Below, piece after piece: positions 19,793 through 29,154 of a stretch of 64,000 nucleotides of DNA (its first letter is position 1; every line of letters begins with the position of its first letter). Location: the NCBI GenBank assembly GCA_020632695.1, contig JACKFB010000012.1, positions 62,001-126,000 on the forward strand. Direction: 5' to 3'. A program made the translations under genes and the position numbers. The stretch comes from Deltaproteobacteria bacterium (GTDB lineage Bacteria; Myxococcota_A; UBA9042; PHBI01; JACKFB01). The notes under the pieces are model-generated. The model was not told where the DNA came from. It did no database searches and saw nothing but the letters and a program-made list of their open reading frames with translations.

Positions 19793-22700
19793 GCAGCGCA
19801 CGCCGCATCGGCGCCCTGCTCGTCGCCGCCACGCTGCTCGGGGCCTGCGCCGCGCCGCGCCAGCAGGTCAGCGACCCGCCCTACGTCGAGCAGCTCCGGC
19901 TGCGCATCACCAAGGTGCGGGGTGCCATCCAGGAGACCCGCGAGGCCATCGCCCGCTCGCGCGGCGCGGCCTGGCTGCCCGAGCTCTACGTGCGGCTCGC
20001 CGAGCTGCTCAGCGAGGAGGCGCGCTACCACTTCGAGGTGGCCTACGAGCGCGAGCAGCGCTCGAGCCGCGTCCTGCACGTCCCGCAGGTGCGCTTCCTC
20101 AAGGAGCAGGCCATCTCGGTCTACCGGCGCGTGCTCGCCGAGCACCCCGACGCGGCCCTGGCCGACCGCATCCTGTTCAACATCGGCCACGAGCTGCGCG
20201 AGCTGGGCCGCTACGACGAGATGGTCGCGGCCCTGGAGGAGCTGAGCACGCGCTTCCCCAAGAGCCCGCTGCGCGCCGAAGCGCTGCTGGTCCTGGGCGA
20301 CCACGCCTTCGACAAGGGCGAGCTCGAGACCGCCGAGCGCCGCTACCAGGCCATCGTCAGCGGGCCGCCGACCGCGGTGACCGGCCTGGCTCACTACAAG
20401 CTCGGCTGGGTGTGGATGAACCGCGCCGACTGCGCGAAGTCGCTGGGAGCCTTCGAGCGCGCCATCGACGCGGCGGCGGCGTGGCAGGCGGCCCGCGGGG
20501 CGAGCGGGACCGAGCGAGCGGGCCAGGGCGGCGTCGGGGTGGGCGGTGCGGCCGCCGAGCGCCCCGGGCAGGCCATCGACGTGCGGCGCGAGGCCCTGGT
20601 GGATCTGGTCTACTGCTACGCCACCGACCGGCCGGTGGCCGAGGCCCTGCCGTACTTGAGGTCGCGTGCGGCCACGCGCGCCGCCTACGTGGCGGCGTTG
20701 GAGCGGCTGGCCTCGCGCTACGGCGTGCTGGACGAGGCGAAGGGCTCGGCGGCGGTCACCCGGGAGCTGCTGCGGCTGGGCCCGACGGCGCCCGAGCGTC
20801 TCGACGACGCGCGCCAGCTCTACGGCGCGGTGACCAAGGCCGGCCTCTACGACCGGGTCGGCGAGGACGTGGGTCTCATCACGACGGCGCTCCGGCGCCA
20901 GCTCCAGCGGGTCGAGGGGAGCGAGGAGATGCGCCAGCTCACCCGCAAGGAGCTGGAGCTCTATGCCCGCGACCTGGCGACGCGGGCCCAGGCAGCGTTC
21001 CAGCGGCGGCCGCAGGACACGGCGCTGGGTGCGCAGGTGGCCAAGGCCTACGCGGTGTGGCTGGACGCCTTCCCGCAGGCGGGCGAGCGGGTGGCCATCC
21101 TGCTGAACCTCGCCGACGTGCTGGCCGAGCTGGGGCGCCACGAGGAGGCCGGGCTGCGCTACGCCGAGGCCGCCCAGGTCAGCGTGGACGACGCCAGCCG
21201 CAAGGACCGGCTCTACGACGCGGTGGTCGAGTTCCAGGCGTCGCTGGGCGGGCTGGCCGGGCGCTCGCACACCGATCGGGTGGTGGTGCGTGCGGCGATG
21301 CGGCGCTCGGGAGAGCAGCTGCTGGCGATGGGGCTCGAGCCGGACAAGGCGCGGGTCACCAAGCTGGGGATGGCCCAGACCTGGTACGACTCGGGCGACT
21401 ACGACCGGGCCATCGACCAGCTCACCGCGCTGGCCTACGAGTATCCGGGCACCAAGGAGGGGCGCGCGGCGGTGCACCTCGTGCTGGACTCCTTCAACAC
21501 GCTCAACGACTACGAGGGGCTCATCGCCGCCGGCCGGCGCTTCATGGGGCCGGGGGGCCCCGCCGACGACGCGCTGCGAAGGGAGATCCTGCCCATCGTC
21601 ACCGCGGCGGAGAACCGGCGCCTGGACGAGGTCTCGCTGGCGGCGGCCGGCGCCGAGGGCGGCGACCTGGACAGCCTGGAGCAGTTCGCCGAGCGCTATC
21701 AGGGCACCGATCTGGGCGAACGGGCGCTGCTCAACGCCTTCGTGGCGGCGCGGGCGGTGGGCGACCGCAAGCGCCTGTACGAGCTGGGCGAGGAGCTGGC
21801 GCGGAGCTACCCGAAGTCGGAGCAGGTGCCCGGCATCCTGGGGAGCCTGGGCAAGCAGGCGGTGGCGACCTTCGAGCTGGACCGGGCGGTGGGGCTCTTC
21901 GAGAAGGCCGCCGCCGGGGCCACGGAGCAGCGGCCGCGGCTTCTGGTGGCCGCCGGCGAGCTGCTCGAGGCCACCGGGCAGACCCAGCGAGCGCTCGATC
22001 TCTACGGACGCGCGGTGGCGGCGGCGGGCGAGACCGCGGCGCGGCAGCAACCGCTGGAGCGCCTGGCGCGCGCGCTGGAGATCCTGGGCGACGATCGGCG
22101 GCTGGTGTCGACCCTGGCGCCGCTTTCGGGCGGGGCGAGCGCCGACGTGCTGGCGCGGCTCGGCCTGGCCCAGGCGCGCATCGGGCGCGTGGACGACGCC
22201 GAGCGCAACCTGGGAGCCGCCCTGGCGGCGCCCGACGCCACCGCCGAGGCCAAGGCGCGGGCGCACCTGGGCTCGGCGGAGACCCTGGCCCGGGCGCTGG
22301 AGGGCTACGAGGTCGCCGGCGATCTCGAGGGCATCCAGGAGCTGGTGACCCTCATCGACGTGACCGAGCAGGCCTACCTTCAGGCGGCTCGTCAGGGCAG
22401 CGCGCTGGTGACGCCGGTGGCGCTGGGGCGCCTCGCCGCGATGGCCGGGACGGCCGCGGCGCGGGTGAGCCGGCTGCAGCCCCCGGGCGATCTCTCGGCC
22501 GCCGACGCCGAGGCCTTTCGCCAGGGCCTGGCCCGGCGGGTCGACGCGCTGGGGGCGACCGGGCGCGACGCGCTCCAGGCCTGTGCCGAGCAGGCCTGGA
22601 CGGGGCGGGTGTTCAACGAGGCCGTACGCTCCTGTCTGGCCGGGCGTCCGGTGAGCGCCGACGCCGTGCGCGCCGAGGGCCTGCGCCCCCGCGCCTCGGT

Positions 22701-23085
22701 CACGCTGCCGCCCGCCGCCGAGGAGCTGCGCGGCCGGCTGGCCAAGAACCCCGAGGACGCCGAGACCCTGGTGGCGCTGGCCTCGCTGGCGCTGGACGCC
22801 GGAGACCCGCACCTGGCGCGGGTGGCGTTGGCGCGCGCGGTCGCCCAGGGCGGCGGCCCCGAGGCTCAGAACCTGCTGGGCATCGCCAGCCTGGACGCCG
22901 GCGATCTGACCGGCGCGCTGGAGGCCTTCGCCGACGCCGCCGACGCCGGGCTCGAGGCGGGGCGCCAGAACCTGGCGGCGGCGCTGCGCGGGGCCGGGCT
23001 GGCCGAGGCCGCGCAGAAGGCGCTCGAGCGCTTCGCGGCCGGCAAGCCGGGCGGACGCCTGCTCCCCGGCGCGGGGGGGAGCTGA
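19789..23085 (+). CDS. Large TPR-repeat lipoprotein
   Basis: 1098 residues. A lipoprotein signal with lipobox LLGAC (about residues 18-22) precedes an almost continuous solenoid of TPR-like helices, for example AISVYRRVLAEHPDAALAD, ELETAERRYQAIV and YDRAIDQLTALAYEYPG. The length and design resemble the giant periplasmic TPR proteins of the Glt/Agl machinery. The ATG at 19789 overlaps the stop of the upstream TPR gene (ATGA). It ends with a TGATG junction to the coiled-coil lipoprotein, so the three are translationally linked. Probably a periplasmic assembly platform. Confidence 0.82.
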   Translation: MSSARRIGALLVAATLLGACAAPRQQVSDPPYVEQLRLRITKVRGAIQETREAIARSRGAAWLPELYVRLAELLSEEARYHFEVAYEREQRSSRVLHVPQVRFLKEQAISVYRRVLAEHPDAALADRILFNIGHELRELGRYDEMVAALEELSTRFPKSPLRAEALLVLGDHAFDKGELETAERRYQAIVSGPPTAVTGLAHYKLGWVWMNRADCAKSLGAFERAIDAAAAWQAARGASGTERAGQGGVGVGGAAAERPGQAIDVRREALVDLVYCYATDRPVAEALPYLRSRAATRAAYVAALERLASRYGVLDEAKGSAAVTRELLRLGPTAPERLDDARQLYGAVTKAGLYDRVGEDVGLITTALRRQLQRVEGSEEMRQLTRKELELYARDLATRAQAAFQRRPQDTALGAQVAKAYAVWLDAFPQAGERVAILLNLADVLAELGRHEEAGLRYAEAAQVSVDDASRKDRLYDAVVEFQASLGGLAGRSHTDRVVVRAAMRRSGEQLLAMGLEPDKARVTKLGMAQTWYDSGDYDRAIDQLTALAYEYPGTKEGRAAVHLVLDSFNTLNDYEGLIAAGRRFMGPGGPADDALRREILPIVTAAENRRLDEVSLAAAGAEGGDLDSLEQFAERYQGTDLGERALLNAFVAARAVGDRKRLYELGEELARSYPKSEQVPGILGSLGKQAVATFELDRAVGLFEKAAAGATEQRPRLLVAAGELLEATGQTQRALDLYGRAVAAAGETAARQQPLERLARALEILGDDRRLVSTLAPLSGGASADVLARLGLAQARIGRVDDAERNLGAALAAPDATAEAKARAHLGSAETLARALEGYEVAGDLEGIQELVTLIDVTEQAYLQAARQGSALVTPVALGRLAAMAGTAAARVSRLQPPGDLSAADAEAFRQGLARRVDALGATGRDALQACAEQAWTGRVFNEAVRSCLAGRPVSADAVRAEGLRPRASVTLPPAAEELRGRLAKNPEDAETLVALASLALDAGDPHLARVALARAVAQGGGPEAQNLLGIASLDAGDLTGALEAFADAADAGLEAGRQNLAAALRGAGLAEAAQKALERFAAGKPGGRLLPGAGGS

Positions 23086-23687
23086 TGGCCGGCCGGACAC
23101 GACACGCGGTGGGCCCAGCGCTGGCGGCCGCGCTGGGGCTGTGGGCGGCGCTGCTCGCGGGCTGCGGCGGGGGCGTGACGATGCTGCGCACCGACGACCC
23201 GCGCCTGCCCGTGGAGGCCCGCCGCTGGGTGGCCGACGCCGAGGACGGGGTGCTGGTGGCTCGGGCGATGCGCGACCGCAGCGCGGGGCGGCTCGAGGCC
23301 ACGATCGAGCGCAGCCATGAGCTGGGCGAGGAGGCGGACGAGCTGGCCCAGGCGGGCGCCGGCGACGCGGCCGAGCACCTGCGCCAGGTCGCCGAAGCCC
23401 GCGTCGCCCTGGCCCGCGACGAGCTGCGCCTGGCCGAGACCGAGGTGGCCATGGCCGAGGCGCGGCGCGCCCAGATCAACGCCCAGACCGCCGTGCGCCA
23501 CGACCTGGCGGTCTACGAGCTGGAGCCGCTCGAACGCGCCACCGAAGCCGCCCTGGCCGAGACCCGCCGCCAGCGCGCCCACCTGGACCAACAACGCGCC
23601 GACCTGGCCCAGCTCACCAGCGCCTGGTGGGAGTCCTACGCCCGCTTCACCGCCCAGAGCGGCCAACGCAACCTGCTCTGGCAGTAG
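23085..23687 (+). CDS. Coiled-coil lipoprotein
   Basis: 200 residues with a signal peptide and lipobox (LLAGC, about residues 23-27). The mature protein is nearly all helix with heptad spacing (ELGEEADELAQAG, RVALARDELRLAETEVAMAEAR, RQRAHLDQQRADLAQL), suggesting a long coiled coil like the DUF4398 group. It is last in the plus-strand set, starting at an ATG that shares its A with the previous stop codon. Probably links the TPR proteins to the outer membrane. No enzymatic motif. Confidence 0.75.
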   Translation: MAGRTRHAVGPALAAALGLWAALLAGCGGGVTMLRTDDPRLPVEARRWVADAEDGVLVARAMRDRSAGRLEATIERSHELGEEADELAQAGAGDAAEHLRQVAEARVALARDELRLAETEVAMAEARRAQINAQTAVRHDLAVYELEPLERATEAALAETRRQRAHLDQQRADLAQLTSAWWESYARFTAQSGQRNLLWQ

Positions 23688-23696
23688 CCCAGCGGC

Positions 23697-24040
<344 letters not shown>

Positions 24041-24090
24041 GAGAGCCCCAGCCCGCCAACGCCGCCCCAACCCGCCAACCGCACCGATGT

Positions 24091-24239
24091 AGAGGCGCCG
24101 AATGAGGCGAGCGAGGCCGTCGCTGACGGCGGCGCGACCGAGCGCAGGCCGAGTCGGGCCCCAGGCCCGTCGCAGGCCTGACGCGAGGGAGCGACGTCGT
24201 CAGCGGCGGCCGCAGCCGCCTCAGGCGGTGCCTCGGCCA
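24091..24239 (+). repeat. 149-bp palindromic direct repeat, copy 1
   Basis: First of two 149-bp direct copies (period 185). Each is a nested palindrome. The outer arms run from GAGGCGCCGAATGAGGCG to the complementary right end (CGCCTCAGGCGGTGCCTC). The centre holds a CAGGCC/GGCCTG stem enclosing CGGGCC-CCA-GGCCCG. It lies in the gap between two converging operons. No gene. Confidence 0.85.
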
Positions 24240-24275
24240 ATCCCGATGTCTGGGCGGCGATATGCGCCCGAATGG

Positions 24276-24424
24276 AGAGGCGCCGAATGAGGCGAGCGAG
24301 GGCGCCGCTGAGAGTGGCGCGACCGAGCGCAGGCCGAGTCGGGCCCCAGGCCCGTCGCAGGCCTGACGCGAGGGAGCGCTGCTCTCAGCGGCGTCCGCAG
24401 CCGCCTCAGGCGGTGCCTCGGCCA
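24276..24424 (+). repeat. 149-bp palindromic direct repeat, copy 2
   Basis: Same length and nearly the same sequence as copy 1. Most differences fall at opposing positions of the stem: CTGACG/CGTCAG in copy 1 becomes CTGAGA/TCTCAG here, so pairing is preserved. It ends 3 bases beyond the stop of the minus-strand lipoprotein gene and would form a strong hairpin in transcripts of either operon, possibly acting as a bidirectional terminator. Confidence 0.85.
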
Positions 24425-24427
24425 GTC

Positions 24428-25003
24428 TCATCGGCACAACGACTCCACCCGCATACCACTCCCGACAGTTACCGGGGAGACACAAGGCACCGCCGCCGGC
24501 TCTCCCTCCCCGATGATGCGGGCGCAGATGGGGACGACCAGGGTGGGGGCGTTGACTGCGTTGGATTGGATCACGATGGCCACGGAGTCGGGGTCGGGCT
24601 CGCCGTCTTCGTCGGCGTCCAGGGTGTTGGGGTCGGGGTGGTCGTAGGTGACGCGCAGGGCCGCCTCGCTGCGGAAGGGCACGGTCGCGGGGACGGGGCC
24701 CTCGAGGGTGAAGGCAGGGTCGCCGGCCTTCCCGTTGTGGGCGTCGCCGACCACGCACACCTCGGAGATGACGACCGGCTCGGTGCACTTGGACTGCAGC
24801 AGAAGCACCCACTCGAAGGGCACGGCCTCGACGTTGGCGGGATCTGCGGGCTCGCCGGCCGCGCGCGCCCTGAGATCGCCCAGGTTGAGGCGCTCGACCT
24901 GGGGGACCAGGGTCGGTCGGGTGCAGTCGCCCTCACCGCCGTCGCAGCCACCCGCCGCGAGCAGCGTCGCGGCCAGGAGGCCCGGGATCGCCAGATGCTT
25001 CAC
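24428..25003 (-). CDS. Lipoprotein of unknown function, last gene of the ExbBD operon
   Basis: 191 residues with a short signal and lipobox (LAAGGC, about residue 20). The mature part is a beta-rich domain with several cysteines (GDCTR, SKCTEP, SEVCVVG, PICARI) and an acidic DPNTLDADEDGEPDPDS segment that could bind calcium. Its PVVISEVCVVGD strand suggests an immunoglobulin-like fold. The GTG at 25003 overlaps the stop of the pseudokinase gene (GTGA) and is preceded by GGAG. No family recognised. Confidence 0.78.
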   Translation of the reverse strand: MKHLAIPGLLAATLLAAGGCDGGEGDCTRPTLVPQVERLNLGDLRARAAGEPADPANVEAVPFEWVLLLQSKCTEPVVISEVCVVGDAHNGKAGDPAFTLEGPVPATVPFRSEAALRVTYDHPDPNTLDADEDGEPDPDSVAIVIQSNAVNAPTLVVPICARIIGEGEPAAVPCVSPVTVGSGMRVESLCR

Positions 25004-28000
25004 TGCGAGCTCCGGAAGATGAAGGGATAGACCACCTGCACGCTGCCGCCGGTCGGCTTGGGGAACTTCAGGCCGCGCAGGATGCCCAGCACGCAGTTGG
25101 CCACCGCCGTGTTGCTCATGGTGCTGGTCTGTTGGGAGGCGCCGGAGACCTTGCCGTCGGGGGTGATGGTCCACTGGAAGGTGATCTTCCCGGATAGCCC
25201 GGGCGAGGTCATCAGCTCCTTCTCGTAGCAGCGGTTGAAGGCCCGGCCATGGGCTCCGATCACCTTGAGCACCTCGCTCTTCGACAGCTCGCCGCTCACC
25301 TTCGCCAGCGCGCGGAGGCCCTGGACCGTGCCGCGCACCTCGGCTGGCTTGGCGCGCCGCTCCAGCTTCCCGGCCTCCTTGGTCGCGCTCGAGCCGCTGA
25401 CGGTCACCGGCGCCTCGCCGCCGCCCACCTCGAGGCGCACCTTGTCCGTGTCACCGCCGACGCCGGCCGCCACCTGCAGCGCGTCGGTCGCGCCCTTCGC
25501 CTTGGTGGCCTGCACGTTGGCCATCGCCTCGGCCACGCTCGCGGCCGCGCCCGGCTGCACCTGCCGGTCGAAGAGGGTCTTGACCTGCTCCGAGCGCGTC
25601 TTGCCCGCCGTCTTCTCGCCGAGCTGCTGCTCCACCTTCCGCCTCGCCGCCGCGCTGAGCCGCGGCGGGGTCGTCTGCACCGACTCGGGCGCGGGCGGCG
25701 GCGCCACGGGCTCGGGCGGCGGCGGTGGCTTGATCTTGCTGACCCGCAGCGGCTTGGGCGGCTTCGGCTTCCGCGCCACCTCCTTGACCGGCTCGGGCTC
25801 GAGCTCGGGCATCTTGCGCAGGGTGCGCACCTTCTGCATCCGCACCTCGGCGAACTTCTCCGGCGCCGGCGGCGCCTCGACGCTCACCTGCACGCCGAGC
25901 TGGTCCAGCGCCGCCACCCCCAGGCCGCCGACCAGGTGCATCAGCAGCGAGAGCCCCGCCGCGATGCCCAGCGCCTTCAGCGCCAGCGCGCGCCGCCGCG
26001 GCCGCGGCATCAGCTCGGACGCGAGCACCCGCACCACGTAGCGGTCCTCGCCCACGTCCACCCGCGCGCGGTCGCCCGTCCCGAGCACCACCGTCTTGAG
26101 CGGCTCCAGCGGTTCGCGCGCGTCGGGGTGCGTGCCGTGGCGGTTCACCCAGCCCTTGGCCTTGGGCCCCATCCGCACCCGCGCGCGCCCGATGCCCATG
26201 CGCACGAAGATCGGCCCGCCCTTGCGGCCGAAGCTGTCGAAGGCGCGCTGCAGGTACGCCGACTCCAGCACGGCGTCGTTGCGCCAGCGGATGACGTCGG
26301 CGACCGGCGGGCCGTTGGCGCTGGTCCGGAGCTGCCAGCGGCGGGTCAGCGGCGCCGCGGCCGGCATGGCGATGGCCGACTCGATGTCGAAGAGCTGGCG
26401 CACGGCGTAGAGCCCATCCTCGTCCTCCTCGGCGAAGATGTCGGGCTCGGCGCCATCGATCGGGCGGTCCCAGGTCATCGAGGCGGTGCGCCGCTGGCGC
26501 GCCGTCGGCGGCTTCGGCGAGCCGAGCAGCGCCGCGAGCTGTTCCTGCTCTCGCGCCTGCCTGCGCGCGCGCTCGGCGGCGAGCCGCTCGTCGGCGCTGA
26601 GCGACTCGGGGCGCTCCGGCGGCGGCCACACGGCCTCGGCGTGCGGACGCGGCGCGGCCATGTCGATGGGCTGTACCATGGGGCCAGGAGCGCCCACGTC
26701 CGGCACCTCGTCCCTGCCCCACACCGAGCCAGACGGGTCCCAGAGGAAGGCCTCCTCGTCCTCGAGCGCCCCCTCCCCCCTCGGCTCGGGCGCGTCGGCC
26801 GGCACCGGCGGCGGGACGGCCGCCGGACCGGCCGGGACCAGATCCTCCGCGCCGCTGAGCTCCAGCTCTATCGGCGCCTCGGCCGCGTCCTCCGGCAGCT
26901 GTGGCGGGACCTGCAGCGCGCCCCCGGCCCCCTCGGGCAGCCGCGGCGGCGCGCCTCGGGCGCCGAAGGGCAAGGTGGGCTCCAGCGGCCGCGGCGCCGG
27001 CGACAGCAGCGCCTCGAGCGCGTCCTCGTCGGGCGCCTCGGTCACCGCGGCGAGCTGCGCCGGCGTCAGCAGACTGTGGGGGCTGGTGCCGGCCCCGCGC
27101 ACGCGCACGCCCAGCCGCCGCCTCCACGCCGCCAGCCGGCTCGGGAAGAGCGCCTTCATGAACGCGCCGACGGTCGCCGCGTCGGTGGGCTCGCGGGTGT
27201 GGACCACGAAGGCCTCGAGGGCGCCCTGCATCTCGAGGCAGTTGGCGTAGCGGGCGGCAGCGTCCTTGGCCAGCGCGCGCAAGACGATGGCGTCCAGCTC
27301 CGCGGGTACCCCCTCGCGGCGCTGGCTGGGCAGCAGCACCGGCTGCTGGCACACGGCCTGCTTGACCGCCAGCTCGCTGTCGCCCTCGAAGAGCGGCGCG
27401 CCGACCACCAGCTCCCAGAGCAGCACGCCCAGCGAGAACACATCGGAGCGCGCGTCGACGGTGGTGTCGAGGCACTGCTCGGGCGACGCGTAGGCGAAGC
27501 GGCGCACCGGCAGCCGGGCCCGCAGCTCGGGCACCCGGGCCGTGGCGGCGGTGACGCCGAAGTCGGTGACCTTCACCTGGCCGTCGTAGGTGACCATGAC
27601 GTTCGAGGGGCGCAGGCCGCGATGGGCGAGGCCCAGCGCGCGCCCGGTGGCGTCGGCGCTGGTGTGGGCGTGGTGGAGCGCGGCGCAGGCGCTGGCGACC
27701 AGCGAGGCCGCGAGCCCCGGGCGGATGGGCTCGCCGCGGGCACTGAGCACCTCGATGATGTCGGCCAGGCTCTCGCCCTCGACCAGCTCGGTGACGACGA
27801 AGACCTCGCCGTCGACGCGGCAGAGGTCGTGCACCTGGACGAGGTTCGGGTGCCGGAGCCCCGTGGCGATGCGGGCGTCCTCGAGGAAGGGCCGCAAGAA
27901 CGCGGCGTTCTTGGCGAGCTCCGGGGCGATGAGCTTGACGGCCATCGGCTCCGGCGGCGCCGACGGATCGGTGTCCCGGGCCAGCCAGACCTCCCCGCTG

Positions 28001-28053
28001 AGGCTTCGAGCCAGTCGCTCGCGCAGCTCCCACTGGCCGAGGACGCGACTCAC
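25000..28053 (-). CDS. Pseudokinase / transmembrane / AgmX-PglI C-terminal domain fusion protein
   Basis: 1017 residues. The Ser/Thr-kinase-like domain (about 5-280) retains AVKLI Lys (about 40) and DFG (164-166). The catalytic loop, however, reads AHRGLRPSN, so the HRD aspartate is Gly and the following Lys is Arg. A Pro/Glu-rich cytoplasmic linker (about 300-550) and an unclassified domain follow. A single transmembrane helix lies near 690-712, then a TonB-like Pro/Lys-rich periplasmic stretch (PPPPPEPVAPPPAPE, about 770-780). The AgmX/PglI-type C-terminal domain (about 920-1017) includes GRAFNRCYEKEL and KITFQWTITPDGKV. I infer a trans-envelope energy or signal transducer coupled to the ExbBD genes upstream. 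The GTG at 28053 starts directly at the kinase fold; a GTG at 28134 is possible. Confidence 0.85.
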   Translation of the reverse strand: MSRVLGQWELRERLARSLSGEVWLARDTDPSAPPEPMAVKLIAPELAKNAAFLRPFLEDARIATGLRHPNLVQVHDLCRVDGEVFVVTELVEGESLADIIEVLSARGEPIRPGLAASLVASACAALHHAHTSADATGRALGLAHRGLRPSNVMVTYDGQVKVTDFGVTAATARVPELRARLPVRRFAYASPEQCLDTTVDARSDVFSLGVLLWELVVGAPLFEGDSELAVKQAVCQQPVLLPSQRREGVPAELDAIVLRALAKDAAARYANCLEMQGALEAFVVHTREPTDAATVGAFMKALFPSRLAAWRRRLGVRVRGAGTSPHSLLTPAQLAAVTEAPDEDALEALLSPAPRPLEPTLPFGARGAPPRLPEGAGGALQVPPQLPEDAAEAPIELELSGAEDLVPAGPAAVPPPVPADAPEPRGEGALEDEEAFLWDPSGSVWGRDEVPDVGAPGPMVQPIDMAAPRPHAEAVWPPPERPESLSADERLAAERARRQAREQEQLAALLGSPKPPTARQRRTASMTWDRPIDGAEPDIFAEEDEDGLYAVRQLFDIESAIAMPAAAPLTRRWQLRTSANGPPVADVIRWRNDAVLESAYLQRAFDSFGRKGGPIFVRMGIGRARVRMGPKAKGWVNRHGTHPDAREPLEPLKTVVLGTGDRARVDVGEDRYVVRVLASELMPRPRRRALALKALGIAAGLSLLMHLVGGLGVAALDQLGVQVSVEAPPAPEKFAEVRMQKVRTLRKMPELEPEPVKEVARKPKPPKPLRVSKIKPPPPPEPVAPPPAPESVQTTPPRLSAAARRKVEQQLGEKTAGKTRSEQVKTLFDRQVQPGAAASVAEAMANVQATKAKGATDALQVAAGVGGDTDKVRLEVGGGEAPVTVSGSSATKEAGKLERRAKPAEVRGTVQGLRALAKVSGELSKSEVLKVIGAHGRAFNRCYEKELMTSPGLSGKITFQWTITPDGKVSGASQQTSTMSNTAVANCVLGILRGLKFPKPTGGSVQVVYPFIFRSSQ

Positions 28054-28216
28054 GGGGCACGCCGAAGCATGGGTCGAGATGGATCGGTCGCAGCAGCGAG
28101 CCGGATCGGTCGTCCGCAGCCCGAGCGATACCACCTGGTATCTCGCAGCGGCTGGAGACGGCCGAGACGACCGCTGCGGTGGCCGAGGCGCCCGGCAGCT
28201 GTTTCGGCTGACCCTG

Positions 28217-28657
28217 TCACGGGGCGCTGGCCTCCGTGGGCGGCGGGGCGAGGTGTCCCGGGCCCAGCACCGGCACGACGATCTCGGCGAGGTAGCTCTG
28301 GCGCAGATGCACCAGGGCCGGCAGGCTGCGCGGCGCGCGCTGGAACAGGTAGACGGCGCCGGCCTCGGGGGTGGAGCCCTGGATGAGGCGGGCGTCCAGC
28401 TCCATGCGGTTGGAGCGGCGGAGGCCGGGCTCCGGTGCGGGCGCGGGCGCGGCCTCGGCGGGGGCCACGGCGGCGGGTGCTTCGCCGCGCTTGGGCTTGC
28501 GGCTGCGGCTCTTGCTGGCGCGGGCCGGCTTGTCCGAGCCCTGGGCGACCGAGGGCCCGTGCGGCGCGGCCGGCGCGGGCGGGGCTGCCAGGGTCGGCGC
28601 CGAGGTGGCCCCCACGAGGGTGCACATGAGCAGGATGCGTCGCCAGGTCATCGTCAC
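28217..28657 (-). CDS. Small exported protein of unknown function in the ExbBD operon
   Basis: 146 residues. An N-terminal signal peptide (RRILLMCTLVGATSAPTLA) is followed by a basic, Pro/Ala-rich disordered segment and a short C-terminal domain (MELDARLIQG, VYLFQRAPRSLPALVHLRQSY). The GTG at 28657 overlaps the stop of the ExbD-like gene (GTGA); the ATG at 28651 is equally possible. Position between the ExbD genes and the pseudokinase fusion suggests a role in the same complex. I do not recognise the family. Confidence 0.68.
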   Translation of the reverse strand: MTMTWRRILLMCTLVGATSAPTLAAPPAPAAPHGPSVAQGSDKPARASKSRSRKPKRGEAPAAVAPAEAAPAPAPEPGLRRSNRMELDARLIQGSTPEAGAVYLFQRAPRSLPALVHLRQSYLAEIVVPVLGPGHLAPPPTEASAP

Positions 28658-29154
28658 CTCTTCAGGACGGCCAGGCGGTACTTGAAGAACCCGGCCTTGG
28701 CGGCGGACTGGAGCACCAGGTGGAGGGTGCGATAGTCGAGGCCGCGATCGGCCTGGACCGTGATGACCGGCTCATCGCCGGCCGCTGGCGCGTCTGCGCG
28801 CTCTTCGCCAGGGAGGGGACGCACCAGCTCATCGTAGTAGGCGGCCAGGTGCTCGACCAGCTCCGGGATCTCGCCCGCCGCGTAGGCCGCCTCGGGGGCG
28901 TGGCCTTCGGTGAGGCTGACCACGTGGCGCCCCTCGACGCTCACCTCGCTCCCGTTCACCGCCAGGTTGACCGAGGGCTTGAACATCGAGCGCGACACGC
29001 TCTCCGGCAGCTCGATGTCCTTGGACAGCGTGAGGTCGTAGTCCTCGGCGGTGAAGCTGACGATGAGGAAGATCAGGATGATCGTGAACATGTCGAGCAG
29101 CGGCGTCAGCATCAGCGTCGGCGCCTTCGCCTGCTTGAGGAAGCGGGACCTCAT
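28654..29154 (-). CDS. ExbD/TolR-family proton-channel subunit (canonical Asp)
   Basis: 166 residues. A short cytoplasmic N-terminus is followed by one transmembrane helix (about 15-35) reading LTPLLDMFTIILIFLI, with the proton-carrying Asp at residue 21 conserved, then a periplasmic domain. Forms a motor with ExbB/TolQ proteins and uses the proton gradient. Start at the ATG at 29154, overlapping the stop of the other ExbD gene (ATGA). It ends in GTGA overlap with the small exported gene. Most like the Agl/Tol motors of gliding and envelope machines. Confidence 0.88.
   Translation of the reverse strand: MRSRFLKQAKAPTLMLTPLLDMFTIILIFLIVSFTAEDYDLTLSKDIELPESVSRSMFKPSVNLAVNGSEVSVEGRHVVSLTEGHAPEAAYAAGEIPELVEHLAAYYDELVRPLPGEERADAPAAGDEPVITVQADRGLDYRTLHLVLQSAAKAGFFKYRLAVLKR

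Noticed and set aside
19306..23100. A 1264-residue minus-strand open frame opposite the TPR genes
   Set aside because: It is the antisense shadow of two well-supported TPR genes, is Arg/Leu/Gln/Ala-rich without domain patterns and lacks a credible start. Very high GC keeps such frames open by chance.
25249..28386. A 1045-residue plus-strand open frame opposite the pseudokinase fusion
   Set aside because: Its composition is Arg/His/Leu-rich and it has no recognisable motif, while the minus strand encodes clear kinase, TM and AgmX/PglI features.
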